Source: Poa pratensis
Taxonomy: Eukaryota > Streptophyta > Magnoliopsida > Poales > Poaceae
DNA: 64,000 nucleotides
Reading direction: 5' to 3'
Assembly: GCA_947311845.1 (NCBI GenBank)
Contig: CAMZMU010000041.1
Coordinates: 109,288,009 to 109,352,008 of the forward strand
Positions within the stretch are counted from its first letter, which is position 1. Every line of letters begins with the position of its first letter. Below, piece by piece: positions 37,489-49,718 of the stretch. The position numbers and the translations under genes were made by a program. The notes beneath the pieces were generated by a model. That model saw only the letters and a list, made by a program, of their open reading frames with translations. It did not search any database and was not told the DNA's origin.

Positions 37489-38390
37489 TAAGACACCTCT
37501 CGAATGCACACAAGTAAAAATCAAGCCTCATACCTCAAAGCCATAAGTGGGCAAAAAGAGTGCCGACAAGAACGAAGTGGTAATTCAAGCATTGTCCCTG
37601 CATTAACCACTTGGTTCCGTAGGCAGTCTCCTTGCAACTATCCTAGGCTAGTTTAATCATCGACCGCGTCAAGAAAGGGAACGTCAATCAGTTCATGTAG
37701 CACATCTATTGATGGACTCGGTTAGCATAATCACGAAGAATTCGTAGGGTCGGAGCACTGTGCCGAAGACAATGTAAACATTGAGTTTACCTTGTTTTCG
37801 GAACGGAGCCCCACATCCTTAAGAGACAACTGCTAGTGTTCATCATCGGCCCGTACCAAGAATACTCACGAACACATGCAAAACTTTGCAGATCGAAACC
37901 TTAAACGACCTAGATCTACTGTGCATGTCAACCAACGCCGATAAATCTATCACGATCTATAGATCTACGCTAGAAACAAGCTCATAAGGGGTGGAGAACA
38001 TCATTACCGCCATGGCTGAAGCCCTCGAGGAAGATGATGAGCAACGTGGCGGTCGGTGGAGACGCAGATCTAGCCGGTCGACGAAGAAGCAGGGAAGGCC
38101 GGTTGACGCAGATCTTCCTCTCCCACCGAAGATGCAGGCGACGGAGCTGTGGACGTGCCGACGGCAGGGGAACCGCCGTGGAAGAGAGGAGAGATGAGAC
38201 GAGTGAGTGGAGTGAGTGGGGAGATGAGCGGTGAGGGGATTTATGGTGTGTGTTCCCGAAGGGACGCGGCGTCTCCCGCCCCTTCCCAGCGCGTGCAGGA
38301 TGATCCGATTTTTTTTCCTACGCGAGGGTGGCTCCACGGAAACAGCCGAATCGAGCGTTCCCCCTATGCCTGACCCGAGACTGCTTTAAG
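37489..38390. other. Intergenic sequence; possible promoter and first exon of a minus-strand gene
   Basis: At 37990-38260 the minus strand has a CT-rich leader-like stretch followed by ATGGCG and GTAATG, which could be a very short first exon with a splice donor. No downstream coding partner is demonstrated. Frames of up to 126 codons here are low-complexity and uncalled. Confidence 0.35.
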
Positions 38391-38812
38391 AGCATCTCCA
38401 CCAGCATCCTCCAAATCGGTGTCCGGCACCCCCCCCAATTGAGGCCCAATTGGAGGGTCACGGACAGGTGTCCGGTCAATTGGGGGGGTGCAGCCCACAG
38501 CGGCGCACCCGAAACAAAAAAAATTAAACAAATTTAGACAAATTTAAACGGTTTTCAAATTTCATTCATATTTGTTATATATTACAAAAAGTTTGAATGA
38601 AATTTGATAAACCTAACCCTAACCCTACTCCTCGTCGGTGGTGTCCAGCAGCCGTCGTCGTCGAGCACTACGTAGGCAGAGGAGGAGGAGCCGGCACGGC
38701 TGGTGGACGCGTTGTCTTGGCAACGCGGCGCTTGCGTGGGAACGCCGCGACGCCGGCGCGTGGACTGCCGCGCACGCTGTCGCCGACGTTAATGCAACGC
38801 GTGGTGGTAGGC
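38391..38812. mobile_element. Unclassified DNA-element fragment, left part
   Basis: It starts AGAGCATCTCCACCAGCATC, a form common at the ends of grass DNA transposons. Internal inverted repeats (CCCCCCAATTG / CAATTGGGGGGG) and a GC-rich body follow. The solo LTR interrupts it, and a likely continuation lies at 42284-42490 (CATGTCCGGCACCCC, CCTCCAAACTCGG). Ends and superfamily could not be fixed. Confidence 0.35.
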
Positions 38813-38817
38813 CTGCC

Positions 38818-41800
38818 TGTGGCGCCCCGACCCGACTGCTATACAGTGATGCTATGTGTCACCGGTTAAGCGATACAACCGGAGGTTATGGGTTTACCAA
38901 TCCCCGGCCAAAACCTTTGGCAGGCGTTGCTCGGAATTGATCATCGGCAACGCAACATCCCGATTGATGCCTTAACACAGGCACAACTATCAATGCATAA
39001 TAGAAAGATCAAGACTTGTGGAACAACTGGCACATCACAGACTCTACGACACAAAGCATTATAGTTCAACTCTTATAATAGAGAAAGATAGCAAATTACA
39101 ACCAGAGGTCACAGACCCAACAGTACAACATGCGGAAGCAAATTAATTTGTTCTAAACAACAAGATCCAAATTATGGCCTAAGAGACCTACAGATAAACA
39201 TTCAAGCGCCAGCTGTTCCGGGATGTCCCAAGCTGCCACCTGGGAACCTCAGACTACTCGTCGACGTCCACAAAGAACCCACCTTCGAGGTCGGCGAAGT
39301 CCTCCTCTGAAACAAAATAAACGACGTTGAGTTCGACGAACTCGCAAGATTATATATAGAGCTTTAGCTCGATGAGGCTTTCAAGGTTTTATGGTTATTT
39401 TGCATAAAGCTGATTTTATTTATGAAAACATAACTCAATGGCATCGACTAATCAGAGTATTTTTAAAAGAGGTAAGAAGTAACTCTTTTCTTTGACCACC
39501 TTTCTCATCATCAACCACCATCAACCACTGTACCTGTTCTACAATGGCACCTCCCCGAATCACCCTCGAGGAAGCTAACCTTGCATTCTTGAGTAGTACC
39601 TTTAGTACTCAGTTTTTAATCATTTCGTTCAAGTTATTCTATGATCTTATCGTCCTTTCCCAAGTTGTCCGTAACCGTGGACACGGCTTTTCGAAAAGAT
39701 TTAACCCTGCAGGGGTGCACTGTGTTTACCTTCGGTACCGCCCGCTCATTGCCTACGCTTAGCTCTCTTCCGGGGAAAGCCGGCTGAGTGGGAACGGATA
39801 CAACCTTTACCTTGTTTGAGACTAACCCATGATCATCAGTGAGGACGGGACAGGTTCAGTGCCTCCAACACCCTGCCTCGTGGCCACTCATTTTCCTAAC
39901 ACCACCATCCTCATTTCTGTCTTGGCCACCATCTCAACGCACGCGCAAATGGAAGCTCAAACTAGAGGACCCTGTCTAGCCCCGCACAAGTTAGTCGGTC
40001 GACGAGGGCTCCATGTACCCCACCGAAAGGAAGCGCTCTCATTCTTGGTTCAAGAGGTAAAGAACTCGCACCTAGGCGGCGAGAGTGAGACAAAACACCA
40101 CCATACCAAAGTGGCCTCTCATCCCCACCGTTAAGCATTTTATTACCTGTCACCACAATTTCTCCACCATCATCTGAACATTTCAACAACCTGTTTCCAA
40201 CATGAAATATCCATCGGACGGCTAAGCATTTAACTAAGCATGGCTAAGCCACAACATAGCATAGTTAAGTATCTCAGGCCAACAATACAAACCTATGGAT
40301 AATAGGAGGGGAAACAGGTAATGGCATCGGAAACTTAATGCAACTATAGGATACTCTAATCCAATAAAATTGACATTTGGAACCGCATGCAATATTATAG
40401 TGGAGAAAATATTTGCGGAAAATAAGATAAGACATGCTCAGAGGGGGGATTACGCTTGCCTTGCTCAACGTGCTGGTAGTACGGATCGTCGGGGTATTGC
40501 GGTGTAACCCCGGCTGCTTGATCTATCGAAGCATAACAACGGAAGAACAATCAATCACCACACATGCTTTAACAAATGCAATGCGCAAACACATGATGGC
40601 ATGACAATTTAAATGTACTGAACTTATTATAAGCTATCTAGCAATTTTAAATGGGGTACGGCGATACCTACTTAATTAGGGAGGAGGGGTACCCCACATT
40701 TACTTGGTGATTCTAATATTATTTAAAAGTACAATATTGTAATTGTGATCGAGTATGCATGATGATGATGCTTCGGGATAGTTCACGTTTTTCTATGCAT
40801 TTTGTTATATTCCATACAATTTTCTGATGATCCAAGAACAAGTTATTACATTTATAAACTCTCTCTTTTAAACATGTGCTTTTAATAATTTATTTTTAAC
40901 AACAATACATTTAATTACACAATTCGAAAGAGAGGGATGAATCAGGAAATTCATCAGGTACGATGTCCCTAATGGCGCGAGGGAGGAACGGGAGGCATGC
41001 GCGAAAAGGGAGAACGAGAAAAGAATCGCGAGGAAAAAAACAGACAAACCGGACTTCAGCCCGGTTTGGGCCGGTTTCCAGGCCGGCCTGGCTCCAGAGA
41101 CGTCCGGCCCTCAGCCCGGTTTGGGCCGACAGACAGGCCGGCTATGGGCCAGAGAGAATCGGCCTTCCGCCCGGTCCAGGCCGTTTCCACGACCGGACGA
41201 GCGCCACGGCGACGGAAGCTTCGGCGACGGTGGCTACGGCGAGGTGAAGTATCGAACCACGAACCAGCGCGAGAGGGGAGAGGGGAAGGGGCCAGCAAGG
41301 GCCATGAGCTCACCACGAACACGATGGTGCAGACGGCGAGGCGAGGCGAGGTCTAGCACGGCGGCGCGGAGTCGGCGGTGCTGCGTCGGGGACGGAGACG
41401 AAATCGGACGGCGGCGGCGATTCCTTGCGTCTCCGGTCGATTCCTTCTACGAGGAGGGAGATGACGTCGAGGCGGAGCTGCTGGTGGTGCTCGATTTGCT
41501 CCTTGGGCATTCAAACGACGGCGACGAACGTGGCGGCCATGGCTGCTAGGGTTCGTGCTCGGGGAAGAATTGGGGAACGAGGAGGCAGAGGAGCGGGTGA
41601 GGGGTGCAGAGCGGCTCGTGGGGCTCTTCTTCCTGCGGGTGGAGGCAGAGAGGGGCCCCGGCGCGGCGTGCACGGCGACCACGGTGTCGAGCTGGTCCGG
41701 CGCGAGCGGAGCTTCTCGGTCGCTGCAGGGAAGACGAAGACAGTTTTACCGAAAACCCCCTGGACATTTTGTTTCCATCACAAACTGGTCCTTTTCAGCA

Positions 41801-42278
41801 CTGGATCAAAATATCCAGCACTGCTTTTGAATTAATTGTGGCATTTAAACACTTCCAACGATTTTTTAAATTTTTGTACAACCTCCCTGCACCCTTGGCA
41901 AGCACTCCTAGAAATTCGAAGGCATTTGGATTTCATTTGCTTGGGGACTAAAATGGGGAGTTGCTTATGGCAATTTTCTAAAAAACCAAATTATTTTCCT
42001 TTAGAAAATTTTAAGCAAGTTCCAAATATTTATTCTGAACTCTTGGAACTTCCTTGACAAATATGGAAGTTTAGTTGAGTTGGTGTTGACACCAACAACT
42101 CATTTGAGTTTAAGTTGTTTGAAATCAATCATTGCTTTTGTTTCCCTTTGTTTTACTTTGTCTTCCAAATCTTTGTTTCAACTTGAGCACTTAAACAAAT
42201 GATGCCATGATGCATGAATGAAATGCAAAAGTGAAAATTTGGTTCACATTTTAGGTTCACAAACTTTGGGCTGTTACA
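38818..42278 (-). repeat. Solo LTR of a chromodomain gypsy family (3461 bp)
   Basis: Starts TGTGGCGCCCCGACC and ends GGGCTGTTACA. It is flanked by a perfect 5-bp duplication CTGCC (38813-38817 and 42279-42283). It is homologous to the LTRs at 54043-56907 and 61861-64000 through its left ~1.8 kb, but diverges in the right part (about 41000-41760), so it belongs to a related subfamily. No internal region is present, which fits LTR-LTR recombination. Orientation follows the element at 54043. Open frames in the GC-rich block (41000-41750) have no recognised domain. Confidence 0.92.
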
Positions 42279-42283
42279 CTGCC

Positions 42284-42990
42284 GCCGTGTAGTCGCGTCG
42301 CTTCCCGCCCCGTCTAGTCGCGTCGTCTCGGAGACCGCCCGACGACTGCGCGGGGACATTAACGCAGGCGGAACAGCCTCCTGCGCCCTCATTAATACGG
42401 GCACGACGGCCTGTGTGTATGACGGACGGGCCACCCCTATCAAAGGCCATGTCCACCCTCATGTCCGGCACCCCGAGAGGCCTCCAAACTCGGAGGGTCG
42501 CTTGGAGCCTAGGCTATGCTGATGACTGATGAGGCCCACCCTCAGATTACGGTTCAGATCCATGCGTGTTCTTGTGACGATGTGCTTGTCCGATGCGAGG
42601 CAAGGGAGGCATGACAACGGCAGAGAATTCGAAACCACCAATGCTGGTGCTGCTGCTTACGCTCACGACTGGATTTATGGCCCCGAGACGATGGAGCGAG
42701 GGACGATGTGACTAGCAACGGTACACTCATCAGGCACGCAGGAATAATGAAGACACACCATGCAAGACCTCGCAGGCGGTCACAGCTGGGAATTACTACC
42801 AAGGATGTTAGTATGAGTGTATGACGATGTGCACACGTACGCACCTCGTGCCTGATTGGTGCTGCAGGCCGCAGTGCGACTGTGCGAGATCATTTTTTTG
42901 TACCAAGATCTCTTCATGTAATCCATGATGCTCAGCTCGGCCGTCATCAGTGGCGTAGCCAGGATCATAAACCTGTGATGTCAATTCAAT
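42284..42990. other. Sequence right of solo LTR, no gene seen
   Basis: The first ~200 bp probably continue the DNA-element fragment at 38391. The rest has no coding or repeat signature I can name, apart from a GTGGCGTAGCCAGGATC word near 42950 that is frequent in plant repeats. Confidence 0.35.
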
Positions 42991-43199
42991 CTTGTGACGT
43001 CAAATACGTGCATTTGTAATAAATTTGTATATTTTTTACATGATTTTTTCCCTATATATGAAGCTTTTATCAAAATGATGTGTAGTCATGTGACTACGCA
43101 GACAAAGTGTGGCTCCCCCACTGGCCATCATTACTCGGGCTTTTCCGAACTTGGAGTATTTCCTTTGCCTTCAGCTATATTTCCTTTCCTTTTGATATT

Positions 43200-44002
43200 G
43201 CTTCTAACTTAGCAGTTGTGGCAACTTCGGTTTCAATCCAAAGCTTCTCTTTTCGGACAACGCCATATGGTAGCCATGGTGCTCAGATCTGAGAGCACTA
43301 AGGTCCTTGGAAGGTGGCGCGGCGGCTCCACGGCTTGGTGGTGTTGGTGTTGTGCTACTAACCGAGTGGGCGGCAGTGTACAACTAGAGGTGCTCCAGGT
43401 GAGGTTGTTGGCTCCCTCGTGGCGCCATTGGTGGGCACAGGGCTCTCGTTGTCCTTGCGGTGGTCCAACTACGGTGGCGGTCGGGCAGTCCAGATGAAAG
43501 TCTTACCCGACCTTGTCAGTGCCGGTGATGGCATTGCCTTCCGGCATCGTTCTCATCTTGATGGCATCGTCATGGTGACCTGATCCCCCTCCAGACCTTG
43601 GGTCTCTCTGTCTGGGCGAAAACCAAGATCTGCTTGATCGGGATGATGGTAGTGTCCTTAACGTTGTCCTTCTTGGAAACGTCATTCTGGAGGTGCAACC
43701 CGGTCTGGTGTGCTTGGCTATGTCGCTCTCTAGTGTGATGTTGGCGGCTTCAGGCATTGTCCGCAGTCAGCTGCAGGCTCGATGTTGCGCTTTACTTTTC
43801 TTATGCGTTTGGTGATGCACATGGTCGCTTCCCTTCGGGTTATGGCTTCTCTTTTCGGCATCCGATGTCGCGGTGAGTGTGGTGCTTAGTGTCGAGTTTT
43901 CGCGTTGTGCGGCGGTGCTCGAGTCCTAGTGTAGCTAGGTTGTATGGCCGTGGATGTGGTTTTCGCTCGGTTGCTGGTTTTTGGGTTCGATTTTTTATAT
44001 TA
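43200..44002 (+). mobile_element. LINE-like 3' remnant
   Basis: GT-rich, GGTGG-rich, non-coding sequence with phrases such as CTGATCCCCCTCCAGACC and TGGGCGAAAACCAAGATC. The style resembles the 3' tails of grass L1-type LINEs. There is no RT, endonuclease or poly(A) in the window piece. The Helitron begins directly at its right edge. This is an impression from composition and is not proven. Confidence 0.3.
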
Positions 44003-47000
44003 CTAGTTGGCATGTACGTGCAACGCACGTTTTTGAACAATTAAATGGATAATTTATAAGTCACAATTAAATGAGACAATTTACAAGTAGCTGTACCTAT
44101 CTAGATTAATTCTTTCGATGCTAGTCAATATTAACACAGATAACTATCAATGTGGTAACGTAACTCATCATCTGCGGGAAAATCATAGCAGTACGCATCA
44201 ATTATGCACCAAGCTAATGTTTGATTGTTGGGACTAAACCACACTCCATAGTTGATCTAAAAGTTAAAAATACAAATAAAAGACAGAAGAGTGTGAATAA
44301 CAAATCAAGATCCAATTCTGTTTTTCTGTATGCAATGCGTGGAGCTTGTTCCTTAAAAAAAAATTCTTCGATTCAAGATGTTTTGGCAAGGCGTGGCAAT
44401 GGAATTATTATCGCTTTCGCTGCCGCTACGGAAATTCCATGGGATTCTGCCGGACCCATCAGCCAATGAGAGTTTGATAAACTAGTAGCCTTGCACGTGC
44501 ACGCACGTCGCTCTACAAGACACATCTTATGATTCAATTCAATGGCACTTTTGAAGTTTTGCATACGGAGAATCGAGAATATATGTGGTATAAACGTATA
44601 GTATATCAGTGCGTCACTTATTCTTAGTTCGGTTAATCTGGCATGAACAACAAGGTAAACGTCGGATTGCAACCACGAAGGTTGGTCTTTACACCTCCAT
44701 AACCTCATCATGTTTAGACTTCAGTATTGTTACACCGACAAGTCTGAAAATTGTGATTCATTTGTTAAACTTTCAAACCGCTAGTAGATGGGGCCAACAG
44801 TTGTTTTTTCCAGCGGGGAGGGATCATATTAAAAACTTGACTTTATAACGGAAAGCAATGTTTAGTGCCAAATGAACAATCCTTTACAGAGTTATATCAA
44901 GAGGCCCTCCCTCATGCGCAGGTCAAAATGTGCTCATGCAACACACCAGAACATTTTGCTTTAGTATCAAGAGCTGCAAAATCATGAGCTACTGCATTGC
45001 TTGATTTAATATCTTACCGGATTGGCTTATACTGTACCATATTAAGTCCTGAATAGTACCTCGATATATAAACTTATGCAAGAAAGGAAATCAGTTCCAT
45101 AACTACTTCATTGCCAGATTCCAAGACAAGATTGTGCTCTACATGATTCGGAAGTGTATTGGCCATGGAGAAGCATTGTCAACTCCGCCGCCGCCTAAAT
45201 GATTCTTTTTCTTTCAGAAACATGCCTGACTACGAAGAGACAATGATTGAGCCATCCTACAATATATTATATGACTGGTATAGATGTAGTATAATCTACC
45301 TCAACATCCACATTCAGTTTGGTCCAGCTCTGCTCCAGAATACTCATTAGTCGACTTGGCAATCAATGTGAAGATGAAAGAAACTATATCTGTAATCTGC
45401 ATGAGTTAAAGAGATGATTGGACAGAAAACAAGCGAAGTCAATTGGCTAGACCGAACTGGGAAAATATCGCAAAATTCAATACAAAACTCGTAAATCGGC
45501 TCTAAACAACACGGTAAAAAAGTACAAAGAATAGTATCACTAACAAATTATTCATGTCTTATGTCGAAAAAGAAAACAAATTGATGTTGTCTGAGTTAAC
45601 TTATTGTAGATGGGATTAATCCGAATAACCCAATAACCCCTATAACTCATGCAACACCATACATTCAGGAACTAAAAACCGGGCAATGAGCAAGAGTAGG
45701 TTTGCATGTGCAATGCATGACCTCTACTATAGACCACCATATACATTTAAAATTATTAAGAAAAAGTAATATAGGAGTAGTATTTTTTGGTACATTATTC
45801 GTTGACAATAGTTATTGGACTGGACTGGGCAAATGGAATGCCTAAATCCCCTAAACCTTTCAACGAACAATTGAGCAGAGGAGAAAGGTGAGAATAACCT
45901 AGAGAAGCTTGCCTTGTAGTATAACAATTATTGGATGAGTGACCGCATGAGAAGCAATGCCCTTATACGTGTGCATGATGTATCAAAATTATGCATCGCT
46001 CTCTTGCGCAATGCATTGATCTGTAAAAGGTTGCACAAGAATCTACCGAAGCTGCAAAACAAGACGCACCTCTGAGCACATACCAAGCTCCCAGAAAGAA
46101 CGAAATAAAGGAAAAATCGAAAAACACCATTGCCAAGAGGAGAGAATCAATGAATCATGCAAAAGTTTTAACAAGTTTTGCTCAAGACACATAACTGAAG
46201 GCAAACGGACGTTTTCAGTTTCACATCATGCCATTATGCATGATGCTTGTTTTCTAGAACAAAGCTTGTCTAAACACAGGAAAGCCGAAAAGATTAAAAG
46301 AACACTATTCTACGCTCCTACAGTTTTAGAAGTAAAACACCTGTAGCAGCTATGAATTCGCCGAACTTGCATGTGAAGTTTGTACATGGCTTGCAACTTG
46401 ACAAAATTGTTACGGCATTTTCACAATCAGTTTACCCGCTAATTTACTTACATGGCTTTATTGAAGGCGTTGGATGTATCGTGCTACCTCCTCATGTCTT
46501 GGACTTCACTCATGTGGTCTGAGAGGAAAGTCTGAACACGATTTGCAGAACGAAATTTAAAGAAGAAAACAAAGTGTAACAAACAAGGTATGCAGATAAA
46601 TAGCACGAAAATGGAAATCTGAACAGAAATTATGCATCCTCTCTTAACTCTAAATCATTATTACGCCACTTAATCTTGCAATCCTCTAAGACAATATATT
46701 TATCTGGTAACTCACCTTTTAATTCTGGAAATTAGGAATGAAATCACAGCACTGAAGATGATCATATCATCCCCCTCCCCTCTACGTACATATAGAAGGT
46801 CAAATGGGAAATTCCATGTTTTGCATCAAACTATCTCAGGCCTGAAAAGTATCAGACATTTCTTGCAAGAGTGCATATCTGATACAGGGCAACATGTAAA
46901 AAACTAAACTCTTGGATTGATCCAATTTTATGAGAATTTCATATTGAGATCGATCAGTATAAGTCTATAAGAGGTTCCAAATTTGTAACATATTAGGCAA

Positions 47001-48382
47001 TCTCCTTAGTAGTAAGAGTCCAATGTTTATGATCAATAAATCTCATAAGTTCAACGCAAAAAAAATATAAATAAGAAAAGACATGCAGCTAGACTGTAGT
47101 CTAGACTGTAGTAGAGCCGGTGAGATTTCAAATTGGCACAGCTGTAGATTTCTTTTCCTTATGATGAAATAAACACCATATGAAATCCCAAGTCTCCTTT
47201 GGTTCGTATGCATAGGAAATGAGCACAACCTCACAGCTCCATTGTCTTTTGAATAAATGACTTACAACCAAATATACTAATTAAAAAGATAAGAGTATCC
47301 ATCCTCTCTGATCTGATCTGAACTGAACTACATATGTCTTCTGCACACAAAAACGAAATTTTGAATCAGAAAAACATACTCAAGCAATTGATGACGGACG
47401 TTGCACCAAGCTGCAGCTAGAGATGATGATTGTTCGATGGTCGCTCAAATCACAAGGTGAGACAAGGAGGCCTTCCCTCCAGGCATTGTTTCCTCGTAAA
47501 GGCAGCTCCCTTTGAACAGGAGCAGATGTTGGTGGCGCTCGCTCGCCGCGCCCCTGTGTATAGAAGACTTGAAAGGGGTCTCCGTGCGCCCTCATGTCAT
47601 CGGCTCCGCACGCCTTGCAGCCGCCAGTCCCAGGTGCGCCATAAAACCTCCGGGCCCTTGAAGCCGCCGGTGCCGCGCGCTCTACAGCCTTGTCCGTGCA
47701 GATGGAGAACCTAGAGATGCGAGAGGGAATAGAGACAAAGTGGCCTCACATACTCCGGCCGCCCCAGATGTGTCGCCGCCGTCGACCCTGAGTTCCTGCC
47801 GCGATTGAACATGAAGCTCCGGCCGCCATTTGTTCGCGAGAAGGGTGGCGGCCTCGCGGCAGCTCCCGTGCGTCGAATTCGTGTGCACGGATCGTCCGCC
47901 CTGGAGCAGTCCGCCATCGAGCTGGGTGGACATGACGGGAGGCAACATCCTCACCACGGCAGAGCGGCCGCGGCGGGCGCCCTGGTGAAGGACGGCGGCG
48001 GCGTCACGACGGGCAGGACGGCGGCGTCCTGGAAAACGGCGAAGAGTAGGGAGACCGCTTGCTTGTCCTCCCGCGAGCAGTGCGGCGGCGTGGTCGCGCG
48101 GCGGTGAGGCCAAGATGGAGGCAGGGAGATAGGATATTGAGCAATTAGCGGGACGTTTAATTAGGCGTGTAGTTTTTCCTAGTTGTGTCTGCGGTGAAAA
48201 TTTCGTCTGCTCAACATCGTTCCACCAACGCTAATTGCTAAGTGCACCCGAGGTATAGATTAGATCGATCTAGTCCGTTAGATCTAATTAGATCAGGTAA
48301 TCCAACGGCATAGGTCGCGTTGTGTACTTACTTGGGGTGGCTGTAGGAAAGATTAAGTTTGCTTGTTTAATAATAGTATAGA
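44003..48382 (-). mobile_element. Helitron (non-autonomous, composite)
   Basis: On the minus strand the 5' end is TCTATACTATTATTAAAC (from 48382), preceded by A. The 3' end is a short hairpin (44016-44030, ACGTGC-3 nt-GCACGT), 9 nt, then CTAG at 44003, followed by T. This fits Helitron insertion between A and T with TC...CTRR ends. A second complete 3' terminus of the same form is at 44482-44508, and a CpG-decayed third at about 45693-45720. No Rep/helicase coding is present. A GC-rich piece at 47400-48115 may be a captured gene fragment; its frames show no domain I know. Confidence 0.75.
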
Positions 48383-48716
48383 TGAGGGACTGGACCACCC
48401 TTCGTCTGAAAAAAAAAATCGACGAGGACCATCCTGCAATTACGCAAACCAAGAGAGAGAACCAGATCCCATCGTATCAGAAAGAGTATCTGTTTGTTCC
48501 CAAGAACCCTTGTACATACTTTATATTACTTCCAAAGCCTCAACCGCAGCAAAACTTCGACCCTAGTCTCGATTCTCCAAAACACAAGGGTCTGATTCCG
48601 AAAACCTCCCAGCAGTTAAAAACTCGCACCACCACCCGACTCGTCCCAGTTCCCACACTCCTCCCACCACTTCGCCGTCGCCGCGCGCACCCACCAACCC
48701 ACCACGACACACAGCA
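48383..48716 (+). promoter_or_regulatory. Leader/core promoter interval of the DUF1645 gene
   Basis: Only 334 bp separate the Helitron 5' terminus from the start codon. The sequence is a CT/AC-rich leader from about 48540. No clear TATA box lies inside this interval. TATA-like AATAGTATA at 48372-48380 belongs to the Helitron end. The transcription start is not determined. Confidence 0.4.
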
Positions 48717-49718
48717 ATGGCCGCCGCCGCACCGCCAGATGCCGACCATGGTACCTCCCCCTGCGACGACCCGCTCTCCGGCGACGGGGACAGCGCCTGC
48801 TCCACGCCGTTCGTCAGCGCGCCGTCCAGCCCCACCCGCGACCCCTTCTCCGGCCACCACCACGGCGCGTGCTTCTTCAGCGCGCCGGCGAGCCCCACCC
48901 GCGGCGCCAGCAAGGAGTTCGTCTGCGGCGGCCTAGACTTCGACTTCGACTTCTCGTCCCGCTTCCCGTCGCCCTCCGCCGCGGCCATGTCGTCCGCCGA
49001 CGAGCTCTTCCACAACGGTCAGATCCGGCCCGTCCGCCTCTCCGCCATGCTGCTCCAGCCACACCAGACCCACCTGGCATCACTCGCCGACGGCGACTCC
49101 TCGCCATCTTCTCAGGCGGCGGACGCAGGCGAGCGTGGCCGCATCCGGAGCCGGTCCGTGCACCGGAAGGCTCGCTCCCTCTCACCGTTCCGCGCCCACT
49201 GGAGGTCACCTTCTCCCGCTCCGGCGCCGGAGTCCGAGTCCGTCGAGCCGGCAGCGACGCCCCCGGCTTCCCGCTCCTCGTCTTCCTCGTCCACCGCTTC
49301 ATCCGCGTCGTCCTCTTCCTCGAGGGGCTCTCGCCGGTGGGGCTTCATCAAGGATCTCCTCCACCGGAGCAAGTCCGACGGGGGAAAGGACAACCAGCAC
49401 CCTTCTGCTCCGGGTCCCCCAACTTTCTCTGCAACGCCCAAGAGGAGCCCATCTCCTTCTCCGTCGCCGTCACCGTCGCCGGCTGCGGCCAGGGCGAGAG
49501 GAGCAGGGAAGGGCAGGCCAAGGTCGGCGCACGAGAGGCTCTACGAGGCGAGGAGGGCTGAGGCGGAAGAGATGCGGCGGCGGACGTACCTGCCGTACCG
49601 GCAGGGCGGGCTGCTGCTCTTCGGCTGCATCGGTCTCGGCAACCGTAGCTACGGCACCGCCGTCCACGGCCTCGCCCGGGGGCTCAACACCGCCGCCACC
49701 GTCTCTACCAGGTCATGA
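48717..49718 (+). CDS. DUF1645 family protein, single exon
   Basis: A plant-specific, Ser/Pro-rich protein of 333 residues. The family's typical landmarks appear in order: SAPSSPTRDPF and SAPASPTR near residues 34-62; FDFSSRFPS then ADELFHNGQIRPVRL near 80-107; basic HRKARSLSPFR near 148; WGFIKDLLHRSKSDG near 208; and the C-terminal helix RSAHERLYEARRAEAEEMRR, followed by TYLPYRQG and GCIGLGNRSYG. DUF1645 members in rice affect grain size and stress response, but molecular function is unknown. The frame is intact and uses high-GC grass codons. The start is the first ATG in a good context (ACAGCAATGGCC). The upstream flank is a Helitron. Confidence 0.85.
   Translation: MAAAAPPDADHGTSPCDDPLSGDGDSACSTPFVSAPSSPTRDPFSGHHHGACFFSAPASPTRGASKEFVCGGLDFDFDFSSRFPSPSAAAMSSADELFHNGQIRPVRLSAMLLQPHQTHLASLADGDSSPSSQAADAGERGRIRSRSVHRKARSLSPFRAHWRSPSPAPAPESESVEPAATPPASRSSSSSSTASSASSSSSRGSRRWGFIKDLLHRSKSDGGKDNQHPSAPGPPTFSATPKRSPSPSPSPSPSPAAARARGAGKGRPRSAHERLYEARRAEAEEMRRRTYLPYRQGGLLLFGCIGLGNRSYGTAVHGLARGLNTAATVSTRS

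Noticed and set aside
45693..45740. Second Helitron 5' end (TCTATAGTAGAGG on the minus strand at 45733)
   Set aside because: The base before it is G instead of the A required by the A|T target, and it overlaps the decayed 3' hairpin. Not accepted as a true terminus.
47682..48113. 143-codon minus-strand frame in the Helitron as a gene
   Set aside because: GC-rich with frames on both strands and no recognisable domain. Kept only as a possible captured fragment in the Helitron entry.
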